Assembly (NCBI GenBank): GCA_031270205.1
Contig: JAISYA010000158.1
Coordinates: 1 to 6,786 of the forward strand
Source: Treponema sp.
Lineage (GTDB): Bacteria > Spirochaetota > Spirochaetia > Treponematales > Breznakiellaceae
Reading direction: 5' to 3'
DNA: 6,786 bases
Under the pieces are notes generated by a model, which saw nothing but the letters and a program-made list of their open reading frames with translations, was not told the DNA's origin and did not search any database. Position numbers and translations under genes: made by a program. Below, one piece after another: positions 1 through 6,482 of the stretch (position 1 is its first letter; the number at the start of each line of letters is the position of its first letter).

Positions 1-258
1 GCTATCGGCCAGTTGAACGAGGCGACCCAGATGGTCAAAGGCGGTTCCGAAGAGATGCTGGAGGGGAGCAAGCAAGTTATCCAGGAGAGCAAGAACCTTG
101 AAATGGCGACCCAGGAGATCACCAACGGCATGAACGAGATGGCCACCGGGGCGGATCAGATCAACGTGGCGGTAAACCGGGTGAACGAGATCAGCAGACA
201 GAACAAGGAAAATATTGACGTACTGGTCAGGGAGGTGTCAAAATTCAAAGTGGAATGA
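1..258 (+). CDS. Methyl-accepting chemotaxis protein, C-terminal fragment (5' end outside window)
   Basis: This is the last 85 codons of a chemotaxis receptor; the frame is open from base 1 and ends at TGA 256-258. The peptide has the heptad-like, Ala/Glu/Gln/Asn-rich pattern of the receptor's cytoplasmic signalling coiled coil, with the stretch EITNGMNEMATGADQINVAV and then an amphipathic tail ending SKFKVE. Known role of the family: it transmits ligand occupancy to CheA/CheW, and adaptation occurs by methylation of Glu/Gln sites in such helices. No CheR-tethering pentapeptide is visible at the C-terminus. The NEMATGADQI...VNEIS pattern is what I associate with treponeme receptors. A TTG at 13 can mimic a start, but the reading frame continues to the window edge, so this is a truncated gene and not a small one. 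The ligand-binding domain is not in the window. Confidence 0.93.
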   Translation, partial: AIGQLNEATQMVKGGSEEMLEGSKQVIQESKNLEMATQEITNGMNEMATGADQINVAVNRVNEISRQNKENIDVLVREVSKFKVE

Positions 259-360
259 GCCTCCGCAGGGCAAGCCGCGCGGCATTTGAGCCGCAGCAAG
301 CGCAACTTGCCTGGCAAGCGCGGCTTGCCTTGGGTATTAAACCAGGCTTGCGGCTCAATT
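256..360. repeat. Intergenic palindromic repeat, left copy
   Basis: The sequence directly after the receptor gene occurs again, diverged, upstream of the binding-protein gene. Bases 256-276 match 6281-6301 at 20 of 21 positions. Bases 279-352 match 6417-6482 at roughly 59 of 65 aligned positions by hand, with about 9 extra bases here. The unit is dyad-rich: arm 284-300 (ATTTGAGCCGCAGCAAG) is the imperfect reverse complement of 347-360, and between them lie two small hairpins, GCAAG-CGCAA-CTTGC and GGCAAG-CGCGG-CTTGCC. It overlaps the receptor stop codon. This looks like a REP- or MITE-like dispersed element. I do not recognise a named family. Confidence 0.7.
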
Positions 361-369
361 GTATCGAGA

Positions 370-398
370 CCTGGTCTTTGCGAAAGCCGGTTTTTTTT
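370..398 (+). terminator. Likely intrinsic terminator of the chemotaxis receptor gene
   Basis: Bases 370-379 (CCTGGTCTTT) pair with 383-390 (AAAGCCGG) around a GCG loop, giving 8 base pairs with two single-base bulges (T372, T375). Eight consecutive T (391-398) follow immediately. This is the expected layout of a Rho-independent terminator for plus-strand transcription, 112 bases after the receptor stop. The bulges weaken the stem. No equally good terminator is visible for the converging minus-strand cluster. Confidence 0.6.
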
Positions 399-437
399 GC
401 GGCCGCAAGCGCAAAAATCCACAAGTAGAACAGGCGC

Positions 438-1664
438 CTATGCATGTATCCTGCGCAAAACAAGTTCCAGCTTATGCCGCAGGGGAAGGCAGGCGGCGCC
501 CAGAGCGGCGGCGCGGTTTCCCAGCAGGCCCTGCTCAATAGTTACCGCCTGCAATGGAGTTGCCATGGCGCGTTTCTCCACCTCCCGGCTGATAAGTTTG
601 GTGAGGAGGGGACCGGTATCTCCCAGGGTTCCGCCTATGATAATTTTCCGGGGATTTATGGTATTGACCAGATTTGCGACCACAATACCAAGAACTCCGG
701 CGATTTGTTCCATTCCCATGATGGCCGCCACGTTGCCCCGGTTTGCTTCTTCGCCGATAAGCTCGCCGGAAAGGAGGGATTGATCACGGAGGATGTCCCA
801 GAGAGGATTGGGGGGTAATTTTTTGTTTTTTGCCAGCATTGATTTATGGATGCCCCGGACTATCTCAACCAGGGCCTGGGAAGAGGCCATTGCCTGCAGG
901 CATCCCCGCTTGCCGCAGCCGCAAAGCGGCCCTTCGGGATCAACCAGTACATGGCCTATTTCCCCGGCGCTGAAATTGCTTCCCTCAAGAAGCGCCCCGT
1001 CATTGATAAAGGCGGCGCAGATGCCCGTACCGACACCGATATAAATAAGGCTTTTTACATTACGTCCAACGCCGAATTGGGCCTCCGCCAGGCCGCTTGC
1101 CCGGTAGCGGTTCATTATGAGGGCATTGATCCCCGTAACTTTGCGTACCGTTTCCCCCAAATTGACCTGCTGCCATCTCATATCGTCGGCATGGATAATT
1201 ACCCCGGTATTGCTGTCCACCACTCCCGGAGAACCGATTCCGATCAGGGGAAGCAGGGGGCCGGGCTTTTTTTTAAGCATAAAGACAAGACCCTTTAACA
1301 GATTTTTGGTAAACTCATCAACCGAAAAGCTGTCCACCCGTTCGGTATGTTCCCTGATTATTCTTCCGTAAAGGTCCACAAAGAGAAAACGCCATTCATT
1401 TCCGGTAAAAGCCGCGCCCAGGGCATACCAGCGGCCCGAAGAAATCCTCAAGGGTATTCCGGGACGCCCCCGGCCGTTTATTTCGGTTTTCAGTTCCTCA
1501 ATGAGACCCGCTTTGATCAGTTGAGAGGCAAGAGAAGACGCGGTAGTCCGGCTGAAAGAAAGATGTTCCGCCACATTTGCCCGGGCGGGGGGCGTATCCG
1601 CCTCTTCGATATAATTCAACGCGGCCTGGAGATTCTTCCATTCGTCAGGCAGATGAGGTTTCAT
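438..1664 (-). CDS. ROK-family (NagC/Mlc/XylR type) transcriptional regulator
   Basis: This is a 408-residue protein, the normal length for ROK regulators. Residues about 25-58 form a winged helix-turn-helix (ARANVAEHLSFSRTTASSLA and recognition-helix region). The rest is a ROK actin-like fold, with SPGVVD near 145-150 and the signature SAGEIGH at 232-238. Residues H238, C248, C250 and C255 have the same spacing as the zinc ligands I recall for E. coli Mlc. The ROK kinase motifs are degraded: no DxGxT phosphate loop near 81-88, the ND catalytic Asp is Arg186 (NRYRAS), and the Glu after GCL is Gln257. It is therefore a DNA-binding sensor and not a sugar kinase. Start ATG 1664 has GGAAG just upstream and lies 16 bases after the ATPase stop. 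An upstream in-frame ATG at 1772 would overlap the ATPase gene by 92 bases and is less likely. As last gene of the cluster it probably autoregulates. The ligand is unknown; family ligands are sugars or sugar phosphates. Confidence 0.9.
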   Translation of the reverse strand: MKPHLPDEWKNLQAALNYIEEADTPPARANVAEHLSFSRTTASSLASQLIKAGLIEELKTEINGRGRPGIPLRISSGRWYALGAAFTGNEWRFLFVDLYGRIIREHTERVDSFSVDEFTKNLLKGLVFMLKKKPGPLLPLIGIGSPGVVDSNTGVIIHADDMRWQQVNLGETVRKVTGINALIMNRYRASGLAEAQFGVGRNVKSLIYIGVGTGICAAFINDGALLEGSNFSAGEIGHVLVDPEGPLCGCGKRGCLQAMASSQALVEIVRGIHKSMLAKNKKLPPNPLWDILRDQSLLSGELIGEEANRGNVAAIMGMEQIAGVLGIVVANLVNTINPRKIIIGGTLGDTGPLLTKLISREVEKRAMATPLQAVTIEQGLLGNRAAALGAACLPLRHKLELVLRRIHA

Positions 1665-1680
1665 GATTCTTCCGTGGACG

Positions 1681-2808
1681 CTATCCCCGCAGTAAGCGTA
1701 CACGCCCCGCGGCGAAATCAATGGAAACCCTCCTGTCTTCGGGGAAGATCTTCTTGGAGGCCGGATCGTCAATCTGGATCAGAATCTCGCCGTAAGCGGT
1801 TTCCACATAAGTTTCGATACTGTGGCCCAGGTATACGTTCATGCGGATCGTCCCGTCCACAAAGCCGGCGCCCGGTTCCGCAAGCCGCAGGGACTCAGGC
1901 CGCGCCATAATCACCGCTTCAGCGGACATGTCCACATCGCCGGCAAAGCGGTCTATATCAAGGTTTTTGTTTCCCAGGCGGCAGCGCCAGGCGCCGTTCC
2001 GGCTTTCAGGTGAAGCGGGCAGCTTTTCAAGCAGCTCCGCCGGAAAGAAGGCCGCCTTTCCCACAAAGCCCGCCACAAATTTACTCGCCGGATCCACATA
2101 AATTTCCTGTGGGCTGCCGATCTGCTGAATTTCCCCATCCTTCATCACTATCACCTGATCGGAAAGGCTCATGGCCTCCACGCGGTCATGGGTCACGTAG
2201 ATCGCCGTAATCCCCAGGCTCTTCTGAATCCGCCGGATTTCCACCCGCATCTGTTCCCGCAGCAGGGCGTCAAGGTTGGAAAGCGGCTCGTCAAGGAGAA
2301 GCACCGAAGGCTCCACAATAAGGGAGCGGACCAGGGCGACCCGCTGCTGCTGCCCTCCCGAAAGCCTGCCCGGGGCGCGGTCGTACAAGCCACCCAGGCC
2401 CACCATGTCCAGAGCTTCCCTCACCTTGCTTTCGATTTCCGCCCGAGGGAGCCGCCGCAGTTTCAGCCCGTACGCCACATTTTCCGCCACTGAGAGATGG
2501 GGAAACAGGCCGTAGCTCTGGAACACGGTGGCGGTATCTCTTGTGTTCGGAGGCAGCATGGTTACGTCTTCCTCGCCGATGTGTATCTTGCCCGAAGAAG
2601 GCAGTTCAAAACCGGCGATCATCCTCAGGGTGGTAGTCTTGCCGCAGCCGGACGGTCCCAGCAATGTTACCAGATCTCCGGGCTTAACGGTAAAGTTCGC
2701 GTCATGCACGGCGATTATGTCCGGCCGCTCGCCCTGCCGGCTTCGGACATTCCTGAAAATCTTGCTCACTCCTTCCAGGGTTACGGAAACACTGCTCTTT
2801 TTCGCCAT
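1681..2808 (-). CDS. afuC: ABC transporter ATP-binding protein, Fbp/Afu (ferric/sugar-phosphate/polyamine-like) class
   Basis: This 375-residue cytoplasmic ATPase would power the adjacent permease. All nucleotide-binding motifs are intact: Walker A GPSGCGKT (51-58), Q-loop Q97, signature LSGGQ (149-153), Walker B VLLLDEP (169-175), D-loop SNLD (177-180) and switch His207. The C-terminal part (about 240-375) is the TOBE-type extension typical of CUT1/Fbp importers; MARPESL at 301-307 is its usual marker. A short insertion (about 21-31) follows the first strand and is harmless in appearance. Start ATG 2808 is preceded by AAGGG at a good distance. The gap to the permease stop is only 15 bases, so the two are co-transcribed and probably translationally linked. 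The symbol afuC is inferred from the binding protein next door; fbpC-like is the neutral alternative. Importer class is secure, substrate is not. Confidence 0.93.
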   Translation of the reverse strand: MAKKSSVSVTLEGVSKIFRNVRSRQGERPDIIAVHDANFTVKPGDLVTLLGPSGCGKTTTLRMIAGFELPSSGKIHIGEEDVTMLPPNTRDTATVFQSYGLFPHLSVAENVAYGLKLRRLPRAEIESKVREALDMVGLGGLYDRAPGRLSGGQQQRVALVRSLIVEPSVLLLDEPLSNLDALLREQMRVEIRRIQKSLGITAIYVTHDRVEAMSLSDQVIVMKDGEIQQIGSPQEIYVDPASKFVAGFVGKAAFFPAELLEKLPASPESRNGAWRCRLGNKNLDIDRFAGDVDMSAEAVIMARPESLRLAEPGAGFVDGTIRMNVYLGHSIETYVETAYGEILIQIDDPASKKIFPEDRRVSIDFAAGRVRLLRG

Positions 2809-2823
2809 AACACTACCCTTTCT

Positions 2824-5046
2824 TCATCGAACTATGCTTTTCTCGGTCAGGCCCCGATCCCGAACCACCAACTGCATAACACCGAAGGCCGCCAGCACGA
2901 TGATGATCAGCACGGTGGAAAGCACGCTGGCAAGGCCGAAGCGCAGGTTTTCGGAGAAGTTGTAAATCTGCACGGTCAGGTGATACCAGCGGGCGGAGAT
3001 AAGGAAGATAACCGCGCTCACCGCGGTCATGGAGCGGACAAAGGTATAGGACATGCTGGTTAAAAAAGCCGGCCGGATCAGGGGCAGCACCACCGAAGTG
3101 AAAACCCTGGACATGTCCGCTCCAAGGTCCTGGGCCGCCTCTTCAATGGAAGGATCAATCTGCCGCAGGCTTGCCGCACCGGTCTCAAGCCCCACCGGCA
3201 GTTCGCGGATGATGTAGTTGATTACGATGATCGCCGCGGTTCCCACGATAAGGAACGGCGGCTTGTTAAACGCCAGAATGTAGGAGATGCCGAGGAGCGT
3301 GCCCGGCACCGCGAATGGCGTCATCAGGAGGACCTCAAGCAGGCGCTTGCCGAAAAAAGTCCGCCGCACCACGATGAGCGCCGCCGCCATAGCGATAATT
3401 CCCGCGACAGGTGTTGCCGCAGCCGCCAGGGTAACGGTATTGGCGATGGACTGCCAGCCGCGGGCAAGGGCCTCGCTGATGTTTGACAGGGTAAACGAAT
3501 AATCAATGCCCCAGTTTTTCACGAAACAGCCGGCAAAAATGGTCCCGTAGAGGCTCACGATAAAGACGAGGCATGCCGCTACAAAGACCGTCAGGATTAT
3601 CCGCACGGGCCTGGAGGCAAGCTCGGCAAGGTGCGTTGAGGGTTTGCCCGTTACGGTGACAACGCTCTTTTTGTTCACCCAGTAGCGCTGGGCAAAAAAG
3701 GCGCTCAGGGTGGGCAGGAGCAGGAGCAGCGAAAGCGCCGCCCCGCCGCCCATGTTGCTTCTGCCGGTTACTTCGATGTAAGCCTCCACCGAGAGAACAC
3801 GGTAGGAACCGGCCAAGAGCAGGGGATTGGCAAAATCCGCCAGCGAATTGGTAAACACCAAAAGCCAGGCCGAGAGCAGCCCCGGCAGCGAGAGGGGCAG
3901 AGTGATAGTGCGGAAAGTCCGCAGGCGCGAGGCTTGCAGGTCAAGGGCCGCGTCTTCCACGGTGGAGTCAATGCTCTTCAACACGCTTGAAAGACTCATG
4001 TAGGCGATGGGGAACATCCCGATGGTCTGTACCAGCACGAGCCCGCCAAGTCCGTACACCGAAAAATTGTTGATCTTCAATAGCTGGTGGGTGATAAGGC
4101 CATTGTTGCCGAAAAGCAGGATAATCGAAAGAGTGAGGGAAAAGGGCGGGGAAATAACCGGCATGGTCGCCAGCGTGCCGATGAGCTTTTTCCCCCTGAC
4201 GGAGGTCCGCTCGGTAAGAAAGGCAAACGCGAAACCGATGAATGTGGAAACCGAGGCGGTAATGATCCCCAGTTTGACCGAACCCCAGAGACTGATGAGA
4301 TAATTGGGGGAAAAGGTCCGTTTCCAGATCTCAAGGGTAAAGGCCCCCGCTTCCATAAAAGTAAGTCTGAACGATTCAAAGAGGGGATAGGCCACAAAGA
4401 CCAGGGCTATTCCCAGGAGGAAGATCACCGCGTAGCCGGTAACGGGATCCCGCGCGAACATGGCGACGCCAAGGAGGCCGGCAAAGATCAGCAGGGCGAT
4501 GAGCGAAAGGTTGCGGAGCAGCTTCTCAAACTGGACCGCACCGCCTTCGGGTACGGCGATCATCACCGCACCGCTTATATCATAGCCGGACTCGTCGGCT
4601 ATGGGGAGAAGGTAGACGCGCATGGACTCAACAGTCCCGCTCAGTTCGTAGGGGAGAAGGTAGTAAACGCTCTCCAGCCCTTTTTGAAATTCCTCCCCGC
4701 CGCTGTACTCTGTCCAGAGCCGCAGGGCGCTGTCCGTCCCCGCCGCCGGGCTAAAGTTGAAATTCTCGTCAATTCCCAGGATCAGGGCTTCGCCGCCCTC
4801 AAGCACTTCCCCGGTACGGCCCAGCCAGTCCCCGTAATAGGCGGAGTCCGCTTGATCAGGAGGGCCCGCCCCAGACCGCCCCGGAGGCTCCGGCGCGGTC
4901 TGGGCGAAAAGGCTCGCCTCTTTCAGGCTGTTTTGTTTGTAGTAGGAGCGGAAGGAGCCCAGCAGCGAGCGGTATATCCAGACATCGCACACGATGAAGA
5001 TCAGAACCGCCGCCAGAAATTTAAACAGGTTCTTTTTTGTTGCCAT
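2824..5046 (-). CDS. afuB: Fused ABC transporter permease (two transmembrane domains) with extra N-terminal extracytoplasmic domain
   Basis: This 740-residue inner-membrane protein carries both permease halves in one chain, as in FbpB/AfuB-type importers. Visible order: a membrane anchor (about 8-25), a soluble stretch (about 26-178) with a Pro/Gly-rich linker (51-66), helices at about 179-198 and 204-224, first permease domain (about 250-455), then second domain (about 480-728). Each half has a cytoplasmic EAA loop that docks on the ATPase: EDAALDLQ (364-371) with Gln in place of the usual Gly, and the canonical EEAAQDLG (635-642). FbpB-type proteins are about 500 residues, so this one is clearly longer; AfuB (near 690) is closer. 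Start ATG 5046 has only a distant G-run (GGGGG) as ribosome site, so the start is less sure than in the neighbours. The long open frame on the opposite strand (4087-5049) is a shadow. Confidence 0.92.
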   Translation of the reverse strand: MATKKNLFKFLAAVLIFIVCDVWIYRSLLGSFRSYYKQNSLKEASLFAQTAPEPPGRSGAGPPDQADSAYYGDWLGRTGEVLEGGEALILGIDENFNFSPAAGTDSALRLWTEYSGGEEFQKGLESVYYLLPYELSGTVESMRVYLLPIADESGYDISGAVMIAVPEGGAVQFEKLLRNLSLIALLIFAGLLGVAMFARDPVTGYAVIFLLGIALVFVAYPLFESFRLTFMEAGAFTLEIWKRTFSPNYLISLWGSVKLGIITASVSTFIGFAFAFLTERTSVRGKKLIGTLATMPVISPPFSLTLSIILLFGNNGLITHQLLKINNFSVYGLGGLVLVQTIGMFPIAYMSLSSVLKSIDSTVEDAALDLQASRLRTFRTITLPLSLPGLLSAWLLVFTNSLADFANPLLLAGSYRVLSVEAYIEVTGRSNMGGGAALSLLLLLPTLSAFFAQRYWVNKKSVVTVTGKPSTHLAELASRPVRIILTVFVAACLVFIVSLYGTIFAGCFVKNWGIDYSFTLSNISEALARGWQSIANTVTLAAAATPVAGIIAMAAALIVVRRTFFGKRLLEVLLMTPFAVPGTLLGISYILAFNKPPFLIVGTAAIIVINYIIRELPVGLETGAASLRQIDPSIEEAAQDLGADMSRVFTSVVLPLIRPAFLTSMSYTFVRSMTAVSAVIFLISARWYHLTVQIYNFSENLRFGLASVLSTVLIIIVLAAFGVMQLVVRDRGLTEKSIVR

Positions 5047-5082
5047 TGACAGCCAAACCCCCGCCGCCTGTTGATGTCACCT

Positions 5083-5107
5083 CGGCCTCGCGCTTTACGC
5101 GAAGCCG
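5083..5107 (-). promoter_or_regulatory. Intercistronic RNA hairpin between binding-protein and permease genes
   Basis: Read on the minus strand, CGGCTTCGCG pairs with CGCGAGGCCG around a TAAAG loop: a 10-bp stem with one G-U pair, 20 bases after the binding-protein stop. No T-run follows, so it is not a standard terminator. In ABC operons such hairpins often protect the upstream binding-protein mRNA from 3' decay or lower downstream expression, giving excess binding protein over permease. That role is inferred here from position and structure. Confidence 0.6.
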
Positions 5108-5127
5108 CGTGTCTTGCACATACGTGA

Positions 5128-6132
5128 TCAGCGCTTGGACTCGATTTCCGATGTCCAGCGGTCAAGCAGCCGTTTCTTGTTGGCCGCGTCCCCGTCCCAT
5201 TGCATATTCTGGTTGATCGTCTTGATCTGATCCAGCGACAGGGCCAGGGGATGTTTTTCCGCGCCGTTGGCAACCAGTACGAGGTACCATTCGGTAAAGA
5301 GCTTTTGGGCATTTTTGGAAGAAAGAATCCAGTCGTAGAGCCGCCGGGCGTTCACCTGATCTTTGCCGCCCTTGATAAGGGACATGGAAGCCAGCTCATA
5401 GCCGGTACCCTCGGCCGGGGCGTGGATCTCCACATTGGCGCCTTCGGCCTTGAGCTTTACCTGATCATGGGCATAGCCTATGGCAACGGGAATTTCGCCG
5501 GTGGCCACGCTCTTGCCCGGCGCCGAGCCGGAGCGGGCGTACTGATCCACATTGGCGTCGAGTTTTTTCAGGTAATCAAACGCGGCGGTTTCATTGGCGT
5601 TGTTGAGCGTCCTGACGGTGGTGATCACATTGTAGGCCGTGCCTGAGATATTGGGATTTGCCATTCTGATGTAACCCTTGTATTCCGGCTTGAGCAGGTC
5701 CGCCCAGCTCTTTGGCGGGGTCAGCCCCAGGGCTTTGGCCCGGTCAATGTTGGTCACAAAGGTAAGCGGCCCCACATACAGGCCGATCCAGTAATTCTGC
5801 GGGTCCTTGAATTCCGCCCTGGTGTTGGAAGCAAAGCGGGACTGATAAGGGGTGGTAAGGTCCTTGGACTTCGCGGTGATATGGTCCAGCCCGACCCCGC
5901 CGACCCAGATCGACGCCTGCGGATTGGCTTTTTCGGCTTCCATCCGGGCCACCGCCTCTCCGCCGGAAAGCCGGACAAAAGACACCTTTATGCCGGTTTC
6001 CTTCTCAAACTGCTCAAAAAGGGCCTTTGCCAGCGGCTCTTCCAGGGTGGTATAGGCCGAAAGGGTATTCTGCGCCCACAGGCCCGACGCCAAAATCAGA
6101 AACGAAAAAAAGAGGATTGCAAAACGTTTCAT
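5128..6132 (-). CDS. afuA: Periplasmic substrate-binding protein, Fbp/Afu class, likely sugar-phosphate binding (AfuA-like)
   Basis: This 334-residue exported protein should capture the substrate in the periplasm and deliver it to the fused permease. Residues 1-20 are a signal peptide (KR start, hydrophobic core FAILFFSFLILASGL, cleavage likely after LWA20). There is no lipobox Cys. The mature part shows the family pattern: YTTLEEPLAKALFEQFEKET (27-46), SGGEA (56-60), NISGTAYN (161-168) and IPVAIGYAHDQ (214-224). The ferric-binding Tyr-Tyr pair of FbpA is absent; instead H222, D223 and E246 occur, matching in spacing the H205/D206/E229 that I recall binding hexose phosphate in AfuA. Start ATG 6132 is chosen because GGAGG sits five bases upstream and the signal peptide begins there; upstream ATGs (6144, 6213) lack this. 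It is the first gene of the cluster. Family call is firm; the ligand is inferred. Confidence 0.9.
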   Translation of the reverse strand: MKRFAILFFSFLILASGLWAQNTLSAYTTLEEPLAKALFEQFEKETGIKVSFVRLSGGEAVARMEAEKANPQASIWVGGVGLDHITAKSKDLTTPYQSRFASNTRAEFKDPQNYWIGLYVGPLTFVTNIDRAKALGLTPPKSWADLLKPEYKGYIRMANPNISGTAYNVITTVRTLNNANETAAFDYLKKLDANVDQYARSGSAPGKSVATGEIPVAIGYAHDQVKLKAEGANVEIHAPAEGTGYELASMSLIKGGKDQVNARRLYDWILSSKNAQKLFTEWYLVLVANGAEKHPLALSLDQIKTINQNMQWDGDAANKKRLLDRWTSEIESKR

Positions 6133-6137
6133 TTTTG

Positions 6138-6142
6138 CCTCC
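6138..6142 (-). promoter_or_regulatory. Strong ribosome binding site fixing the binding-protein start
   Basis: The minus strand reads GGAGG, then five bases, then ATG 6132. It is the best Shine-Dalgarno in the window. It decides against the in-frame ATG at 6144, which the site itself overlaps, and against ATG 6213. Confidence 0.8.
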
Positions 6143-6145
6143 ATA

Positions 6146-6180
6146 GTGAAGTAAACTTTCACGGGCCGACGGCCCGGGCC
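6146..6180 (-). promoter_or_regulatory. Structured leader of the transporter transcript
   Basis: Two dyads sit directly upstream of the ribosome site. CGGGCC-GAC-GGCCCG (6162-6176) is a 6-bp GC-only stem overlapping the palindrome GGCCCGGGCC (6171-6180). GTGAA (6146-6150) pairs with TTCAC (6158-6162). The GC-rich block stands out in AT-rich flanks. The dyads share base 6162, so the two stems compete slightly. No known riboswitch is recognised and no T-run follows. Confidence 0.35.
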
Positions 6181-6185
6181 ATAAT

Positions 6186-6234
6186 TGGTAATATTATGAC
6201 AGACACTAAGCAATCAGTATACACCATATTACCA
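6186..6234. promoter_or_regulatory. Candidate operator/promoter region of the transporter cluster
   Basis: A perfect 9-bp inverted repeat, TGGTAATAT (6186-6194) and ATATTACCA (6226-6234), has arms 40 bases apart start to start, nearly four helical turns. Between the arms and on the minus strand lie -10-like hexamers, TATACT (6216-6221) and CATAAT (6193-6198, touching one arm). No convincing -35 was found at 16-18 bases from either, so the exact promoter is uncertain. ROK repressors of the NagC/Mlc type bind AT-rich inverted sites near or over promoters, and the last gene of this cluster encodes one. Binding is inferred. Confidence 0.45.
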
Positions 6235-6280
6235 TAGCTGCACGGGAAATGGTAGTTTTTTTGCGGAAAAACGCATAGGA

Positions 6281-6482
6281 TGAGCTTCCGCAGGGCAAGC
6301 CTTGCGGTATAAACGTTGAGTTGTGCCGGAGCGGAGGCTCGTTCGAGAGGAAATTTATTATACCCTCCCCCGCGCAAGCGGGTTCTTTGGCTTAATACCA
6401 AATTTTTGAAAGCGTTGCGGCATTTGAACCGCAGCAAGCCTAGTAAGCGTAGCTTGCCTTGGGGTATTAAACCAGACTTGCG
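6281..6482. repeat. Intergenic repeat, right copy, split by about 115 extra bases
   Basis: Bases 6281-6301 and 6417-6482 are the two parts of the left-hand repeat (256-276 and 279-352), here separated by about 115 bases. Divergence is about 10%. The core keeps GCAAGC...GCTTGC and the strongly conserved GGTATTAAACCAG-type segment. A partial inverted copy lies inside the extra segment: CGCAAG (6373-6378) and TTAATACC (6392-6399) are the reverse complements of CTTGCG (6477-6482) and GGTATTAA (6463-6470). I see no coding sequence between 6235 and 6482. Confidence 0.65.

Noticed and set aside
394..417. Dyad TTTTTGCG/CGCAAAAA enclosing the palindrome TTGCGGCCGCAA, considered as terminator for the minus-strand cluster
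   Set aside because: On the minus strand the stem is followed by A-rich sequence and CC, not T, so it does not fit an intrinsic terminator; its T-run is better explained as the tail of the plus-strand terminator 370-398.
1665..1772. Longer N-terminus for the ROK regulator starting at 1772
   Set aside because: It would overlap the ATPase gene by 92 bases, and the family N-terminus and a ribosome site fit ATG 1664.
2497..3063. Plus-strand open frame across the ATPase/permease junction
   Set aside because: Antisense to two secure genes; no ribosome site and no domain. The same applies to plus-strand frames at 286-783, 444-818 and 1347-1910.
4087..5049. Long open frame (320 codons) on the plus strand opposite the permease
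   Set aside because: It lies wholly antisense to a permease with clear membrane helices and EAA motifs; its translation is a charged, low-complexity mirror of that gene with no recognisable domain.
5128..6132. Annotation of the binding protein as ferric-iron binding
   Set aside because: The paired tyrosines that coordinate iron in FbpA are replaced by the AHD segment, so overall family similarity alone does not support iron as the ligand.
6320..6350. GTTCGA within 6341-6346 suggesting a tRNA T-arm
   Set aside because: No acceptor stem, D-arm or anticodon arm can be folded around it at the right distances.
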